A DNA stretch of 64,000 bases, taken from NCBI RefSeq assembly GCF_001015055.1, contig NZ_BBWZ01000004.1, forward strand, positions 124,001-188,000, given 5' to 3'. The first letter of the stretch is position 1. Each line of letters starts with the position of its first letter. Of the stretch, positions 25,603 to 34,921 are shown piece after piece. Made by a program: the position numbers and the translations under genes. The DNA comes from Aneurinibacillus tyrosinisolvens. GTDB taxonomy: Bacteria > Bacillota > Bacilli > Aneurinibacillales > Aneurinibacillaceae. The notes under the pieces are model-generated. The model worked only from the letters and a program-made list of their open reading frames with translations. It did no database searches and was not told where the DNA came from.

Positions 25603-27030
25603 ATGGAAGAAATGAAGAACTATCGCATTGAGAAAGATTTTCTTGGCGAGAAAGAAGTGCCTGTAGATGCGTATTACGGTGTTCAAACGTTAAGAGCCGT
25701 GGAAAACTTCCCGATTACCGGCTATCGTCTCCATGGTGCTCTCATTGTGGCCATGGCCATTGTGAAAAAGGCGGCAGCACTCGCCAACATGGAGACAGGG
25801 CTTCTAAATCCGCGCATTGGCCAGGCTATTGTAGCGGCAGCCGAAGAAATTATCGCCGGGAAATGGCATGAGCAGTTCATTGTCGACCCCATCCAGGGGG
25901 GAGCCGGGACCTCGATTAATATGAATACAAATGAGGTCATCGCCAATCGTGGGCTTGAGCTGCTCGATGAAGTGAAGGGAAATTACTTTCAGCTAAGCCC
26001 AAATACGCATGTAAATATGGCCCAATCCACCAATGATGCGTTCCCCACGGCCATTCACATTGCAACGCTTACCCTGCTTGAGAAGTTATTAAAAACGATG
26101 GACAATTTGCATGAAGCCTTCGCCGCAAAGGCGAAACAATTTGACTCGATTATCAAAATGGGCCGAACACACTTGCAGGATGCGGTGCCGATTCGCCTTG
26201 GCCAGGAATTTGAAGCGTATCGTCGTGTGCTTGCCCGTGATATTCGCCGAATCCAGCAATCACGCCAGCATTTGTATGAAGTCAATATGGGTGCTACAGC
26301 AGTAGGGACAGGGTTAAATGCAGACCCCCGCTACATCGAGAGCGTTGTAAAACACCTGGCAGACATCAGCGGTTTTCCGATTGTGGGCGCGGAGCATTTG
26401 GTCGATGCTACACAGAATACGGACGCCTATACGGAAGTATCGGCTGCACTTAAAGTATGCATGATGAACATGTCTAAAATCGCCAATGATTTACGCCTAA
26501 TGGCTTCGGGTCCCCGTGTCGGGCTGCGGGAAATTTCTCTTCCTGCCCGCCAGCCCGGTTCCTCCATTATGCCGGGCAAGGTAAACCCGGTTATGGCAGA
26601 AGTAATCAACCAGATTGCCTTCCAGGTTATCGGAAATGACAACACCATTTGTCTTGCTTCGGAGGCCGGCCAGCTTGAATTGAACGTTATGGAGCCTGTG
26701 CTTGTATTTAACCTTCTGCAGTCCATCAGTATTATGGACAACGGATTCCGTGTGTTTAGGGAATATTGTGTGGAGGGCATAGAGGCAAACGAAGAGGTAC
26801 TGAAGGAATATGTGGAGAAGAGCGTGGGGGTTATCACAGCTGTTAATCCGCACCTTGGTTATGAAACGGCGGCGCGCATTGCCCGCGAGGCGATACTAAC
26901 CGGAAAATCCGTTCGTGAACTTTGTTTGTATTACAATGTATTGACCGAAGAAGAGCTCGATTTAATTCTTGATCCGTACGAAATGACCGATCCGGGAATT
27001 TCCGGGGCGTCCCTCCTGCAGAAGGACTAA
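25603..27030 (+). CDS. aspA: Aspartate ammonia-lyase
   Basis: The product has about 475 residues. It deaminates L-aspartate to fumarate and ammonia, feeding the TCA cycle. It belongs to the fumarase/aspartase superfamily: DPIQGGAGTSINMNTNEV, NMAQSTNDAFPTAIH, GRTHLQDAVP, and the flexible SS-loop signature GSSIMPGKVNPV carrying the catalytic Ser. The VGLREISLPARQPGSS context and the DFLGEKEVPVDAYYGVQT opening favour AspA over fumarase. Start: the ATG at 25603 is well spaced from GGGAG (25586-25590); the in-frame ATG at 25591 abuts it. There is no asparaginase gene next to it, unlike the B. subtilis ansAB operon. Confidence 0.92.
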   Translation: MEEMKNYRIEKDFLGEKEVPVDAYYGVQTLRAVENFPITGYRLHGALIVAMAIVKKAAALANMETGLLNPRIGQAIVAAAEEIIAGKWHEQFIVDPIQGGAGTSINMNTNEVIANRGLELLDEVKGNYFQLSPNTHVNMAQSTNDAFPTAIHIATLTLLEKLLKTMDNLHEAFAAKAKQFDSIIKMGRTHLQDAVPIRLGQEFEAYRRVLARDIRRIQQSRQHLYEVNMGATAVGTGLNADPRYIESVVKHLADISGFPIVGAEHLVDATQNTDAYTEVSAALKVCMMNMSKIANDLRLMASGPRVGLREISLPARQPGSSIMPGKVNPVMAEVINQIAFQVIGNDNTICLASEAGQLELNVMEPVLVFNLLQSISIMDNGFRVFREYCVEGIEANEEVLKEYVEKSVGVITAVNPHLGYETAARIAREAILTGKSVRELCLYYNVLTEEELDLILDPYEMTDPGISGASLLQKD

Positions 27031-27040
27031 TTCATACATA

Positions 27041-27078
27041 GAAAAAGGGAAGGCAGACATTCTGTTTTCCCTTTTTTT
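27041..27078 (+). terminator. Intrinsic terminator after aspA
   Basis: AAAAAGGGAA (27042-27051) pairs with TTTTCCCTTTTTTT (ending 27078) around a 13-base loop; the second arm continues as a T-run. Confidence 0.8.
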
Positions 27079-27203
27079 GTTTATTGTTTCCAAGAAGCGT
27101 GTATTATGAAAGAAGAAGGGAAGGAAATCACGTTTTTACCCCATAAAAAATCAGTCGGTTACGAATCGTATAGAGAAAAACGGAGAGGAAAGGAAGTACC
27201 GGA

Positions 27204-27875
27204 ATGAAAAAATACGCAACAAAGAATAATCTCATTTTCGGATCTGTGATTTTATTTGCTCTAGGAACACCGGTTCTTGCGTCTAACGTGGCGGGTACGG
27301 ACACCAAAGCAAACAAGACGGTTACTGCACAGGCCACGGCCACGGCGAGCGCACAGAGTGTGGGCCAAATCACAGCTACGCCGATAAGTCCGGCAGCGGG
27401 GGGAACCGCGCAGACGGCAGAATCCGCGGTTACAAAAGTACCGTTAGATAAAACGCTGGATCAGTTCTTAGCGGAACAGTCCAAAAACAAGGCGGTACAA
27501 ACGAATTCCAAGCAAACAAACCCGGGCCCGGCAGCTCCTGTTCAAAACAAGCCGAAGAACAGCACAACCACTGCACAAAATACAACTACATCCGTCAATA
27601 AAGAAACACAGTATATAAGCGAGGAAGTAACAAATTTACTGAAGGCCAGAGGGTTAAATAAAGCGCAAATTGATAAGATGGAGCGCCTTCTTGCATCCGG
27701 CATGCCCGCTGACAGGCTCATTAGCGCGCTGAATGAGAAAGGGGAAGGCGAGGTTGCGGATATTCTTAAGCAAGGGGGAGGAAAGAAAAAAGGCCATTAT
27801 AAAGAAAAGCACGGGGATGGTAAGGAAAAACATAAAAAGAAAGGAAATGAAACAGATGAACATGATGATGATTAA
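27204..27875 (+). CDS. Secreted low-complexity protein with charged His/Lys/Asp tail
   Basis: The product has 223 residues. A signal peptide (NLIFGSVILFALGTPVLA, cleavage near residue 27) is followed by a Thr/Ala/Gln-rich disordered region (about 30-130). A short helical segment (about 137-185, LLKARGLNKAQIDKMERLL) follows, then a tail of Lys, His, Gly and Asp ending in EHDDD. The tail might bind metal or polyanions. No family recognised. Start ATG behind AGGAAAGGAAG. Codon use is normal, so it is likely a true gene. Confidence 0.65.
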   Translation: MKKYATKNNLIFGSVILFALGTPVLASNVAGTDTKANKTVTAQATATASAQSVGQITATPISPAAGGTAQTAESAVTKVPLDKTLDQFLAEQSKNKAVQTNSKQTNPGPAAPVQNKPKNSTTTAQNTTTSVNKETQYISEEVTNLLKARGLNKAQIDKMERLLASGMPADRLISALNEKGEGEVADILKQGGGKKKGHYKEKHGDGKEKHKKKGNETDEHDDD

Positions 27876-27965
27876 AATTCATCCTTTGCTGGCAATATGT
27901 TAGCTCAATAAAACAAAGGCGGATGACAAACAATAAGTGTACGTTCCAAGCAGGAGGTGAATAGC

Positions 27966-28166
27966 ATGGCACAGGGTGGAAGCAGAAACAAATTGCTTGT
28001 TCCCCAGGCGGCACAATTGCTGGATCAGTACAAATATGAGATTGCATCCGAGTTTGGTGTACAGCTTGGTGCAGGTACGGTTTCAAGAGCCAATGGCTCG
28101 GTTGGCGGAGAAATGGTGAAGCGTCTTGTCAAGATGTCACAAGAGCAGTTGGTAACCAGAAAATAA
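27966..28166 (+). CDS. Alpha/beta-type small acid-soluble spore protein
   Basis: The 66-residue product begins [21 protein letters not shown] chose the ATG at 27966 behind AGGAGGTG; the earlier GTG is part of the ribosome site. Both family signatures are visible: [15 protein letters not shown] (with the Glu-Phe/Ala pair cut by the germination protease, E-IA) and [14 protein letters not shown]. SASPs coat spore DNA, protecting it from UV and heat, and supply amino acids at germination. Expression from a sigma-G promoter is expected. Confidence 0.95.
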   Translation: MAQGGSRNKLLVPQAAQLLDQYKYEIASEFGVQLGAGTVSRANGSVGGEMVKRLVKMSQEQLVTRK

Positions 28167-28219
28167 CATAAATCATTGTGGATAAGGGGCGCCCTCCGGC
28201 GTCTCGGTTACATAAATGC

Positions 28220-28257
28220 AAAAAAGCGGCCGGATTCTGCACTCCGCCGCTTTTTTA
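28220..28257. terminator. Bidirectional intrinsic terminator
   Basis: AAAAAGCGGC (28221-28230) pairs with GCCGCTTTTTT (from 28246). Serves the SASP gene and the converging heme operon. Confidence 0.85.
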
Positions 28258-28280
28258 TTATAACAATCGTATCGCTTCGC

Positions 28281-29717
28281 TTATCGCACGACAGCCTCCG
28301 GTGTCCGCAAAAATTTCAGCACCGCACTTACAGCGGCCTCGCCCTGGTCAATGCAATCCGGCAGTCCTGCCCCGTGGTACGGAGCACCTGCAAGGAAAAT
28401 ACCGGGCAGGCTGCTGCCAAGCTCAGCCTCCAGCTTATCCATCCGGCGCTGGTGGCCAACGATATACTGCGGGCGGATTTGCTTCCAGCGGGTGATATGG
28501 TGAAATTCGGGCTTTCGTTCAATCTTCATGATTTTATTTAAATCGGTAAGCACCGCATTGATAATCGTTTCATCCGATTCATACACAATGCCTTCCTGCC
28601 CTGCGCGTCCGACGAAGCAGCGCAGCAAAACCTTGCCTTCCGGCGTTGTGTGGGGCCATTTTTTGTGTACCCACGTGCATGCGGTAATATTATAGCTGGC
28701 ATTGCGGGAAACAATAAACCCGGTTCCGTTAATGTCCTGCTTTATGTCTGCCTCGGAAAAAGCAAGCCCGACCGTTGCCACCGATGTCGTCGGCATATCT
28801 TGTAGAAGGTTAATGAATGAATAATCGGCAAGTATCTCACGCGTCACCTTCGCCGGCGTCGTCATGACAACACTGTCGGCTGAAATGGCCGTGCCATCGG
28901 ATAAGTGCAGTTCATATCCTTCCCCGGTTTTCGTGATTTTCTTGACGGCCGTATTCTTTCGTACATGAACGGGATCCAGCCTCTGTTCAATCGCGTCCAC
29001 CAATGACTGAAGACCGCGTTTAAACGTGAGGAATGCGCTTGTTGTTTTCTTATTTGCGGCTGATTTTGGCTGCTTTGGTGTTGTAGACCGCATGCCGAGA
29101 ATTAAGCTCCGGTATTTCTGCTCTACCTGATAGAATTGCGGGAAGGTGGACATCAGGCTCAAATCATCGATGTTCCCGGCATATACACCGGATAGAAGCG
29201 GTTCAATCAGGTTTTCAACGACCTCATTGCCGAGACGGTGGCGGAAAAATTCGCCCAGGGAGCGATCTCCGTCTTTATGGCTTCCACGCGGGAGAACGAG
29301 ATCGAGTGCCGCACGCGCTTTTCCGGCGGGTGAGAAGAGCGAAGTCGTTACAAATGGTGCCAGCTTGGTAGGAATACCCATAATTGATCCGCCAGGAATC
29401 GGGTATAATCGGTCGTTGTTCAGTATATAGGCCTGGCCAGTCTGATTGCGTACAAGATCACCCTCAAGCCTTACTTCCTTTGCAAGCCGGGATGCACTCG
29501 TTTTGCGCGCAAGGAACGAATCGGGCCCCCGCTCGATCACAAATCCATTCGTATAATCTGTTTGGACCTGGCCCCCCAGCCGATCGTCCGCTTCCAGCAA
29601 TACGTAGTTTATGGGGAGCTTCTGTTCCTGAATCTCTTTTTGCAAGTAATAGGCAGTCGTCAAGCCGGTAATGCCTCCTCCGACTATAGCCACTGTAAGA
29701 GCCTGCGTGCTCATCAT
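28281..29717 (-). CDS. hemY: Coproporphyrinogen III / protoporphyrinogen oxidase
   Basis: The 478-residue FAD enzyme has the N-terminal dinucleotide fold VAIVGGGITGLTTAYYL, a substrate-pocket region (RGPDSFLARKTSA) and the C-terminal FAD segment GIFLAGAPYHGAGLPDCID. In Firmicutes this oxidase mostly converts coproporphyrinogen to coproporphyrin (name CgoX) before iron insertion. It is the third gene of the hemE-hemH-hemY operon, starting three or four bases after the hemH stop, so translation is coupled. This order is the standard Bacillales arrangement. Confidence 0.95.
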   Translation of the reverse strand: MMSTQALTVAIVGGGITGLTTAYYLQKEIQEQKLPINYVLLEADDRLGGQVQTDYTNGFVIERGPDSFLARKTSASRLAKEVRLEGDLVRNQTGQAYILNNDRLYPIPGGSIMGIPTKLAPFVTTSLFSPAGKARAALDLVLPRGSHKDGDRSLGEFFRHRLGNEVVENLIEPLLSGVYAGNIDDLSLMSTFPQFYQVEQKYRSLILGMRSTTPKQPKSAANKKTTSAFLTFKRGLQSLVDAIEQRLDPVHVRKNTAVKKITKTGEGYELHLSDGTAISADSVVMTTPAKVTREILADYSFINLLQDMPTTSVATVGLAFSEADIKQDINGTGFIVSRNASYNITACTWVHKKWPHTTPEGKVLLRCFVGRAGQEGIVYESDETIINAVLTDLNKIMKIERKPEFHHITRWKQIRPQYIVGHQRRMDKLEAELGSSLPGIFLAGAPYHGAGLPDCIDQGEAAVSAVLKFLRTPEAVVR

Positions 29718-29720
29718 TCA

Positions 29721-30656
29721 TCACTTTCTTTCTTCTAACTTCTTCAGTACGGCCGATGCAAGTGCACTCATAAACTGTTCATCTGTGTTGGGCATCGGCG
29801 TGCGCAAGTAGCGGATGCCCAACTCATCCGCGAGATTTTTACACTCATGGTCGTTATCGTACAATACCTCAAGGTGATCGGAAACAAAGCCAATCGGACA
29901 TAACACCATCGTTGTATACCCTTCGTCATAAAGAGTGCGCATCTTATCCAGCACATCTGGGCCGAGCCACGGGTCCGGCGTGCGGCCCGCGCTCTGCCAG
30001 GCCGTCGTGTAATGGGGTACACCCGCCATTTCAGCGATTGCGCGTGCATTGTCTGCAATCTGTTCCGGATACGGATCATTCATCTGGATGATTTTCTCCG
30101 GCAGGCTGTGCGCAGAGAAAATGACCATCGTGCTGCCAAGCTCACCCTCTGGAATCATGGCAACCTTTTCTTTCAGCTGCTCAGCCCAGTAGCGAATAAA
30201 AGCGGGTTCCTCATGCCAGCTGTCAATCGAGTGGATGAGAGGGCTGCCGGCTTTCTCGCTTTCTTCGTGTGCCCGGCTGTTATAAGATTTCGCGCTGAAT
30301 GTGGAATAGTGAGGGGCAAGGACAAGGCTCACAGCCTCCTCGATCCCGTCTTCCTTCATGCGGCGTACGCCGTCCTCAATGAAAGGATCGATATGTTTCA
30401 GGCCGAGATAGGCCTGAAAAACAATTTCATCCTGCATGCTGTTCAGTTTGTTTTCCAGTGCAGCAGCCTGTTCCTCCGTAATACGGGAGAGGGGGGAAAT
30501 TCCCCCGATCGCTTCGTACCTGTCCGTTAACTCCTGCAGAAGCTCGGGGGTCGGCTTTCGCCCGCGGCGAATATGTGTATAATACGGCTCGATTTCTTCT
30601 ATGCTCCTTGGAGTGCCATAAGCCATCACTAGAAGGCCCATTTTCTTTTTCGTCAT
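29721..30656 (-). CDS. hemH: Coproporphyrin ferrochelatase
   Basis: The 311-residue soluble product inserts ferrous iron into coproporphyrin (CpfC in the Gram-positive pathway). Family features are [20 protein letters not shown] at the start, [29 protein letters not shown] with the metal-site His, and the [17 protein letters not shown] segment with the catalytic Glu. It lies between hemE (16 bp upstream) and hemY. Together these genes turn uroporphyrinogen into coproheme; the final decarboxylase (HemQ/ChdC) is not in the window. Confidence 0.96.
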   Translation of the reverse strand: MTKKKMGLLVMAYGTPRSIEEIEPYYTHIRRGRKPTPELLQELTDRYEAIGGISPLSRITEEQAAALENKLNSMQDEIVFQAYLGLKHIDPFIEDGVRRMKEDGIEEAVSLVLAPHYSTFSAKSYNSRAHEESEKAGSPLIHSIDSWHEEPAFIRYWAEQLKEKVAMIPEGELGSTMVIFSAHSLPEKIIQMNDPYPEQIADNARAIAEMAGVPHYTTAWQSAGRTPDPWLGPDVLDKMRTLYDEGYTTMVLCPIGFVSDHLEVLYDNDHECKNLADELGIRYLRTPMPNTDEQFMSALASAVLKKLEERK

Positions 30657-30672
30657 AAAAGATGCCCTGCCT

Positions 30673-31713
30673 TTAGTTGTTTTTTGCTGAATACTCGTGA
30701 ATAAAAGCGGTCAAGCGCTGAAGTGTTTCCACTTGCACCTGCGGATAAACGCCGTGCCCCAGGTTAAAGATAAAACCAGGAGTCTGCATTCCTTCATCAA
30801 GGATTCCCCTTGTTTTCTTCTCGATTTCCGGCCAGGAAGCAAGCAGAAGCCCCGGATCCAGGTTGCCCTGCACGGTTTTCGTAACGCCTTGTCCGCGCGC
30901 GAAAGAAATCGGGGTTCTCCAGTCGAGCCCGATTACATCAAGCGGCAGCCTATCCCATTCGTGCAGCAGGTGGCCTGCCCCCACACCGAACATAATTTTC
31001 GGGGCAGATTCTTCTTCAAGTTCGGAAAAAATACGGTTCATAATAGGGGCTACGAACTGGGCGTAATCCTGTGCATTGAGCGCGCCAACCCAGGAATCGA
31101 AAACCTGGACAGCCTGCGCCCCGGCAGCCATTTGCGCCTTCAGATACGTTACCGTCATTTCGCCAAGTCGGTCCATCAGCAGATGCCAGGCTTCAGGGTC
31201 GGAGTGCATGAACGCTTTTGTTTTGTAATAGTTGCGGGAAGGTCCGCCTTCGATTAAATAACTGGCAAGGGTGAAGGGAGCTCCGGCAAAGCCGATAAGG
31301 GGCACGCGCAGTTCTTCGCGCAGCAATTTAATCGTATCCAGAATATAAGGAACGTGCTCGGAAGGCTCCAGCTTGCGAAGCTTTTCTACGTCGCCTTTCC
31401 CTGTTATCGGGTTCGCAATGACCGGGCCGATGCTGGATTTAATCTCAACGTCGATGCCCATAGCAGGCATGGGTGTCATAATGTCCGCGAAAAGGATAGC
31501 CGCATCTACATCCAGCTGATGAATGGGCAGCATGGTTACTTCCGCGCAAACCTCAGGCCGGTGTGTAATTTCAAAAAGGGAGTATTTCTCCCTGATTTTT
31601 CTATATTCAGCCTGGTAGCGGCCGGCCTGTCTCATGTACCATACAGGAACGTGAGAGTGCTCTTCTCCCCGGCATGCCTTTAAAAAATTATCGTTAAACG
31701 GCTTCGCGCTCAT
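30673..31713 (-). CDS. hemE: Uroporphyrinogen III decarboxylase
   Basis: The product has 346 residues from the ATG at 31713, placed after AAAGGTGTGG; the longer open frame reaching 31953 runs into the next gene and lacks homology. The N-terminal signature [19 protein letters not shown] is the hallmark of Hem[21 protein letters not shown] and [14 protein letters not shown] are also present. It decarboxylates the four acetate side chains of uroporphyrinogen III to give coproporphyrinogen III. It is the first gene of the hem operon. Confidence 0.96.
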   Translation of the reverse strand: MSAKPFNDNFLKACRGEEHSHVPVWYMRQAGRYQAEYRKIREKYSLFEITHRPEVCAEVTMLPIHQLDVDAAILFADIMTPMPAMGIDVEIKSSIGPVIANPITGKGDVEKLRKLEPSEHVPYILDTIKLLREELRVPLIGFAGAPFTLASYLIEGGPSRNYYKTKAFMHSDPEAWHLLMDRLGEMTVTYLKAQMAAGAQAVQVFDSWVGALNAQDYAQFVAPIMNRIFSELEEESAPKIMFGVGAGHLLHEWDRLPLDVIGLDWRTPISFARGQGVTKTVQGNLDPGLLLASWPEIEKKTRGILDEGMQTPGFIFNLGHGVYPQVQVETLQRLTAFIHEYSAKNN

Positions 31714-31795
31714 TCTTCCACACCTTTCTATTCCGTAAACCCAAAGATCTATTCCTATTGTACGATAGCATATTTTATATGTAAAATATAAGGAA

Positions 31796-32560
31796 TTATT
31801 GTGACAAGTATTCTTCAAGCGTACTATTTTTAGAGGCGATTTCCTGCGCCGCTTCCTTGCCGACATAACGGATATGCCACGGTTCATAGGAATATCCGGT
31901 AATTTCTTCTTTGCCTTTCGGATAGCGGATGATGAAACCGTACTTCGGCGCATGTTCCTTCAGCCAGATTCCCTCAGGTGTTTCCCCGAACTTCTCTTCT
32001 AGCGTAAAGCCCATGCGATGGCTCGTAATATCGATGGCAAGGCCGGTCTGATGCTCACTCTGTCCAGGGTGAGAACTCACTTTGTTTGCTTCTTGTTCTC
32101 CGCCGTATTTTTTCGTCAGCCTTTTAAAAACTGCTTGCTGTGTCGCATAGGAGCGATAGGCTGATTGGCCGACAAGATCGATATGCTCTTCCTTGGCCTG
32201 GGCAAACAATTGCTCAAGGGCAGCGGCCGCTTCCTTGCGCATTAATTTCTTCGGATCCTTTTTTTCGATTGAGAAAGGAATGTTAGGCTCTACCAGATCC
32301 GGTGGTTCATAATCTGCGCCCATGTTTCGCTGTTTGTTTACGACAACGAGCGTATCCAGCATGTTGGTTACTTCCTTCGTGCCGTTCCCCCGCGTTGTAA
32401 CGGTTGCAGCCAGTGCGGCCGCTGTTTTCGGTGAGTTATTCTGCTGTTTTGCTTCTTGTTGCTTTGTGTTACTGTGCTCACTCACCGGTTCGGAAGAGCA
32501 GCCTCCCGTTATTGCTGCTGACAGCAGGACGAATGCTGCTATGCTTCTCATTTTCCCCAC
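31796..32560 (-). CDS. VanY-type D,D/L,D-carboxypeptidase lipoprotein (M15B)
   Basis: The product has 254 residues. An N-terminal lipoprotein signal ends in AITGGC, so the mature protein is tethered to the outer face of the membrane by a lipidated Cys. After a disordered linker, the M15 zinc peptidase domain shows [27 protein letters not shown] (zinc His and Asp) and [10 protein letters not shown] (catalytic/zinc His). It trims terminal D-Ala from peptidoglycan stem peptides. Its GTG start lies eight bases after GAGAGAGG. It need not mean glycopeptide resistance; such genes are common in Bacillales chromosomes. Confidence 0.9.
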   Translation of the reverse strand: MGKMRSIAAFVLLSAAITGGCSSEPVSEHSNTKQQEAKQQNNSPKTAAALAATVTTRGNGTKEVTNMLDTLVVVNKQRNMGADYEPPDLVEPNIPFSIEKKDPKKLMRKEAAAALEQLFAQAKEEHIDLVGQSAYRSYATQQAVFKRLTKKYGGEQEANKVSSHPGQSEHQTGLAIDITSHRMGFTLEEKFGETPEGIWLKEHAPKYGFIIRYPKGKEEITGYSYEPWHIRYVGKEAAQEIASKNSTLEEYLSQ

Positions 32561-32750
32561 GATTTTACCCTCTCTCCATCACTTCTTTTTCTATCAGACA
32601 GGGGCATACAAAACGAACATAAAACAGTGTAGTATATGCCCCGGCATTAGTTGGCATAACGTATACAATCTTATCACATACGGCAAAGCGCGTTCAATTT
32701 TCGTTTTTTTCTTCATGGGCTGTCCCTGCCCTGCATACAGTTAAGTAAAA

Positions 32751-32760
32751 GGGGGGGGGG
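32751..32760 (+). repeat. G10 homopolymer within the ribosome site of the LysM-M14 gene
   Basis: Ten G in a row lie six bases before the ATG at 32767 and form the core of its ribosome binding site. Such tracts can slip during replication; a change in length would alter spacing but not the reading frame. Confidence 0.7.
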
Positions 32761-32766
32761 ACGTGC

Positions 32767-33978
32767 ATGGAGTATATCGTACAGAAAGGTGATACACCGC
32801 TTAAGATTGCGAGCCGGTTCGGTGTGGGGGTTACCGGCATCCTCGCGGTAAACCCGGATATTATCGCACCGGAATATTTAATACCGGGGCAAATTATTGA
32901 AATACCGGAAGCTTCCGTAAAATACGCGGCGCAGGAAGGAGATACCCTTCGTACGATTTCGGAAAAATTCGGCGTTACGATAGAAGAAATTCAACGGGCG
33001 AACGTGTTGTCTGAAGATGAGATATCAATAAAGCCCGGCCAGGTGTTCTGTATACCGAGAAAAAGAAGAGAAGGGATCGTCCAAACGAATCAGGAGTACA
33101 CGTATGACAACCTTGTAGAGGATCTTATAACGCTCGCCGGGCGGTACCCATTCATTCACCTTGAGGTTATTGGAAAAACGGTTCTTGGAAAAAGCATCTA
33201 TGCAGTGCGGTTAGGAAAGGGAAGCAAGGAGGTTTTTTACAGCGCGGCCTGGCACGCAAATGAATGGATTACAAGCCCGGTTTTGATGAAGTTTATCGAA
33301 GATTTTGCAGATGCTTTTTCTAAAGGGAACTCGCTGCGCGGATATGATGTCACTTCTTTATTTCATGCGTTTTCCATTTGGCTCGTGCCGATGGTCAATC
33401 CGGATGGAATCGAACTCGTTGTAGAAGGAATTACGCCCTGCCACCCGCTTTACGAAAGAGTAATGAAAATTAACAACGGCTCCCCATTCTTTAGACAATG
33501 GACAGCGAATGTTAGAGGGGTTGATTTGAATCACCAGTGGCCGGCTCTGTGGGAGGAAGAAGCGCAGACGAGCCCGGAAACGTATGCACCCCGGCATTAT
33601 GGGGGGGCTTTTCCTTTATCCGAACCGGAGACGAAGGCTGTATATGAGTTCACGAAGCGGCATGATTTTCTCACGGTTCTCGCTTACCATTCCCAGGGGC
33701 AGGTGATCTACTGGGGCTTTGGCGCAGCAAATCCCGAAGCAAGCGAAAAAATCGTCACCCGCATGCAGGTGCTGAGCACGTACACACCTGTTCATACGGC
33801 AGATAGCTCGGCGGGGTACAAGGATTGGTTTATCCAGGAATACCGCAGGCCGGGCTATACGATTGAAGTTGGGGTCGGCGTCAATCCGCTACCTGTCGAA
33901 CAATTCGATACGATTTATAACCAGAACCTTCCTATCCTGCTTGAGACCCCGCTGCTTGTTGAAAAATATAAAGGATGA
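32767..33978 (+). CDS. LysM-M14 gamma-D-glutamyl-diaminopimelate peptidase
   Basis: The product has 403 residues with no signal peptide. Two LysM modules (about 2-47 and 51-97; YIVQKGDTPLKIASRFGV, YAAQEGDTLRTISEKFGV) bind peptidoglycan. The M14 zinc carboxypeptidase domain has WHANEW (HxxE zinc ligands), MVNPDGIELV, LNHQWPA and PGYTIEVGVG with the catalytic Glu. The layout equals that of endopeptidase I of Lysinibacillus sphaericus, which cuts the gamma-D-Glu-Dap bond, often during sporulation or recycling. Lack of a signal peptide fits a mother-cell or cytosolic enzyme. Confidence 0.92.
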   Translation: MEYIVQKGDTPLKIASRFGVGVTGILAVNPDIIAPEYLIPGQIIEIPEASVKYAAQEGDTLRTISEKFGVTIEEIQRANVLSEDEISIKPGQVFCIPRKRREGIVQTNQEYTYDNLVEDLITLAGRYPFIHLEVIGKTVLGKSIYAVRLGKGSKEVFYSAAWHANEWITSPVLMKFIEDFADAFSKGNSLRGYDVTSLFHAFSIWLVPMVNPDGIELVVEGITPCHPLYERVMKINNGSPFFRQWTANVRGVDLNHQWPALWEEEAQTSPETYAPRHYGGAFPLSEPETKAVYEFTKRHDFLTVLAYHSQGQVIYWGFGAANPEASEKIVTRMQVLSTYTPVHTADSSAGYKDWFIQEYRRPGYTIEVGVGVNPLPVEQFDTIYNQNLPILLETPLLVEKYKG

Positions 33979-33986
33979 AAGCGCGT

Positions 33987-34751
33987 TTAATGAAGAACAT
34001 CCCACAGCTGTTTTCCAATAAGAAGGGCGGTTACACCGATAAAAAGCGGACGAACATAAGTAGATCCCTTGCGAATGGCAAGACGTGAGCCGAAAATCGC
34101 CCCGGCGATCATCGCAAGGCCCATCGGAATTCCATACGCATAATTAACCGAACCGAGCGCCATGAACGTGACCATCCCTGCAATATTGCTCCCGAAATTG
34201 AGTACCTTAGAATTTCCAGCAGCGCCGACAAAATCAAAGCCAAGCATCAGGAAGGAAAAGAGGAGAAAAGAGCCGGTCCCCGGACCAAAAAAACCGTCAT
34301 AAAATCCGATAATGAGAGCAATGGTGGCGGAAAGATAGGCAATTTTTCTGGTCATTCCCTTGTATGTCGATTGGCTGCCCCAGTCTTTTTTGAACAGGGT
34401 GTATACCGCAACGAGAGTAAGAAGCGTGATGACGAGCGGCTTTAGAAACTCAGGCGGGATTTTTGTCACAGTATAGGCGCCGATAGCGGAGCCGATGAGT
34501 GAGAGCGGAAACAAGTATTTAACAAGCCGGACGTTCACTTTTCCCGAGCGCATAAAAGAAATGGTGCTCGTCAGAGAAGACATCGTGCTCGCCAGTTTGT
34601 TTGTTCCGAGCACAACATGGGAAGGCAAACCGGTAAATAGCAGTGCGGGTACTGAAATTAAGCCCCCGCCTCCTACAACGGAATCGATAAAAGAAGCGAT
34701 AAATCCGGCCGCAAGCAAAAACATAAGCATATTCATGTCGACGTGTTCCAT
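33987..34751 (-). CDS. TSUP (TauE/SafE) family membrane permease
   Basis: The product has 254 residues from the ATG at 34751, which follows AGGAGG; a longer open frame starts 12 codons earlier. It has about eight membrane helices, with the family's ASFIDSVVGGGGLISVPALL-type first repeat (here split as FIDSVVGGGGLISVPALL) and FYDGFFGPGTGSFLLF second repeat. Members export or import sulfite, sulfonates or other organic anions; the substrate here is unknown. It converges with the LysM-M14 gene, with only 8 bp between the stops. Confidence 0.87.
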   Translation of the reverse strand: MEHVDMNMLMFLLAAGFIASFIDSVVGGGGLISVPALLFTGLPSHVVLGTNKLASTMSSLTSTISFMRSGKVNVRLVKYLFPLSLIGSAIGAYTVTKIPPEFLKPLVITLLTLVAVYTLFKKDWGSQSTYKGMTRKIAYLSATIALIIGFYDGFFGPGTGSFLLFSFLMLGFDFVGAAGNSKVLNFGSNIAGMVTFMALGSVNYAYGIPMGLAMIAGAIFGSRLAIRKGSTYVRPLFIGVTALLIGKQLWDVLH

Positions 34752-34844
34752 TGTTACCTCCTGCGCATTTCTAAAAAATAAGGGCACTTACTTAAGAATA
34801 AACGAAGTTCAGGAGATGGCAATGGGAAAATACAAGAGGGCAAC

Positions 34845-34919
34845 AAAAAAGCAGGCCTGATATCGAGGCCACTGAAAAACTTACGTTTTCAGTGGCCTCC
34901 TGACCTCGCCTGCTTTTTT
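34845..34919. terminator. Large nested bidirectional hairpin
   Basis: Outer arms AAAAAAGCAGGC (34845-34856) and GCCTGCTTTTTT (34908-34919) and inner arms GAGGCCACTGAAAA (34865-34878) and TTTTCAGTGGCCTC (34886-34899) are all perfect complements. The outer arms form the A/T tails of a two-way terminator next to the rocB stop. A 12-codon ATG frame (MGKYKRATKKQA) with AGGAG upstream runs into the left arm at 34860. Confidence 0.75.
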
Positions 34920-34921
34920 CG

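Noticed and set aside
31714-31953. N-terminal extension of HemE to 31953
   Set aside because: The extension overlaps the VanY-type gene, has no homology, and a good ribosome site precedes the ATG at 31713.
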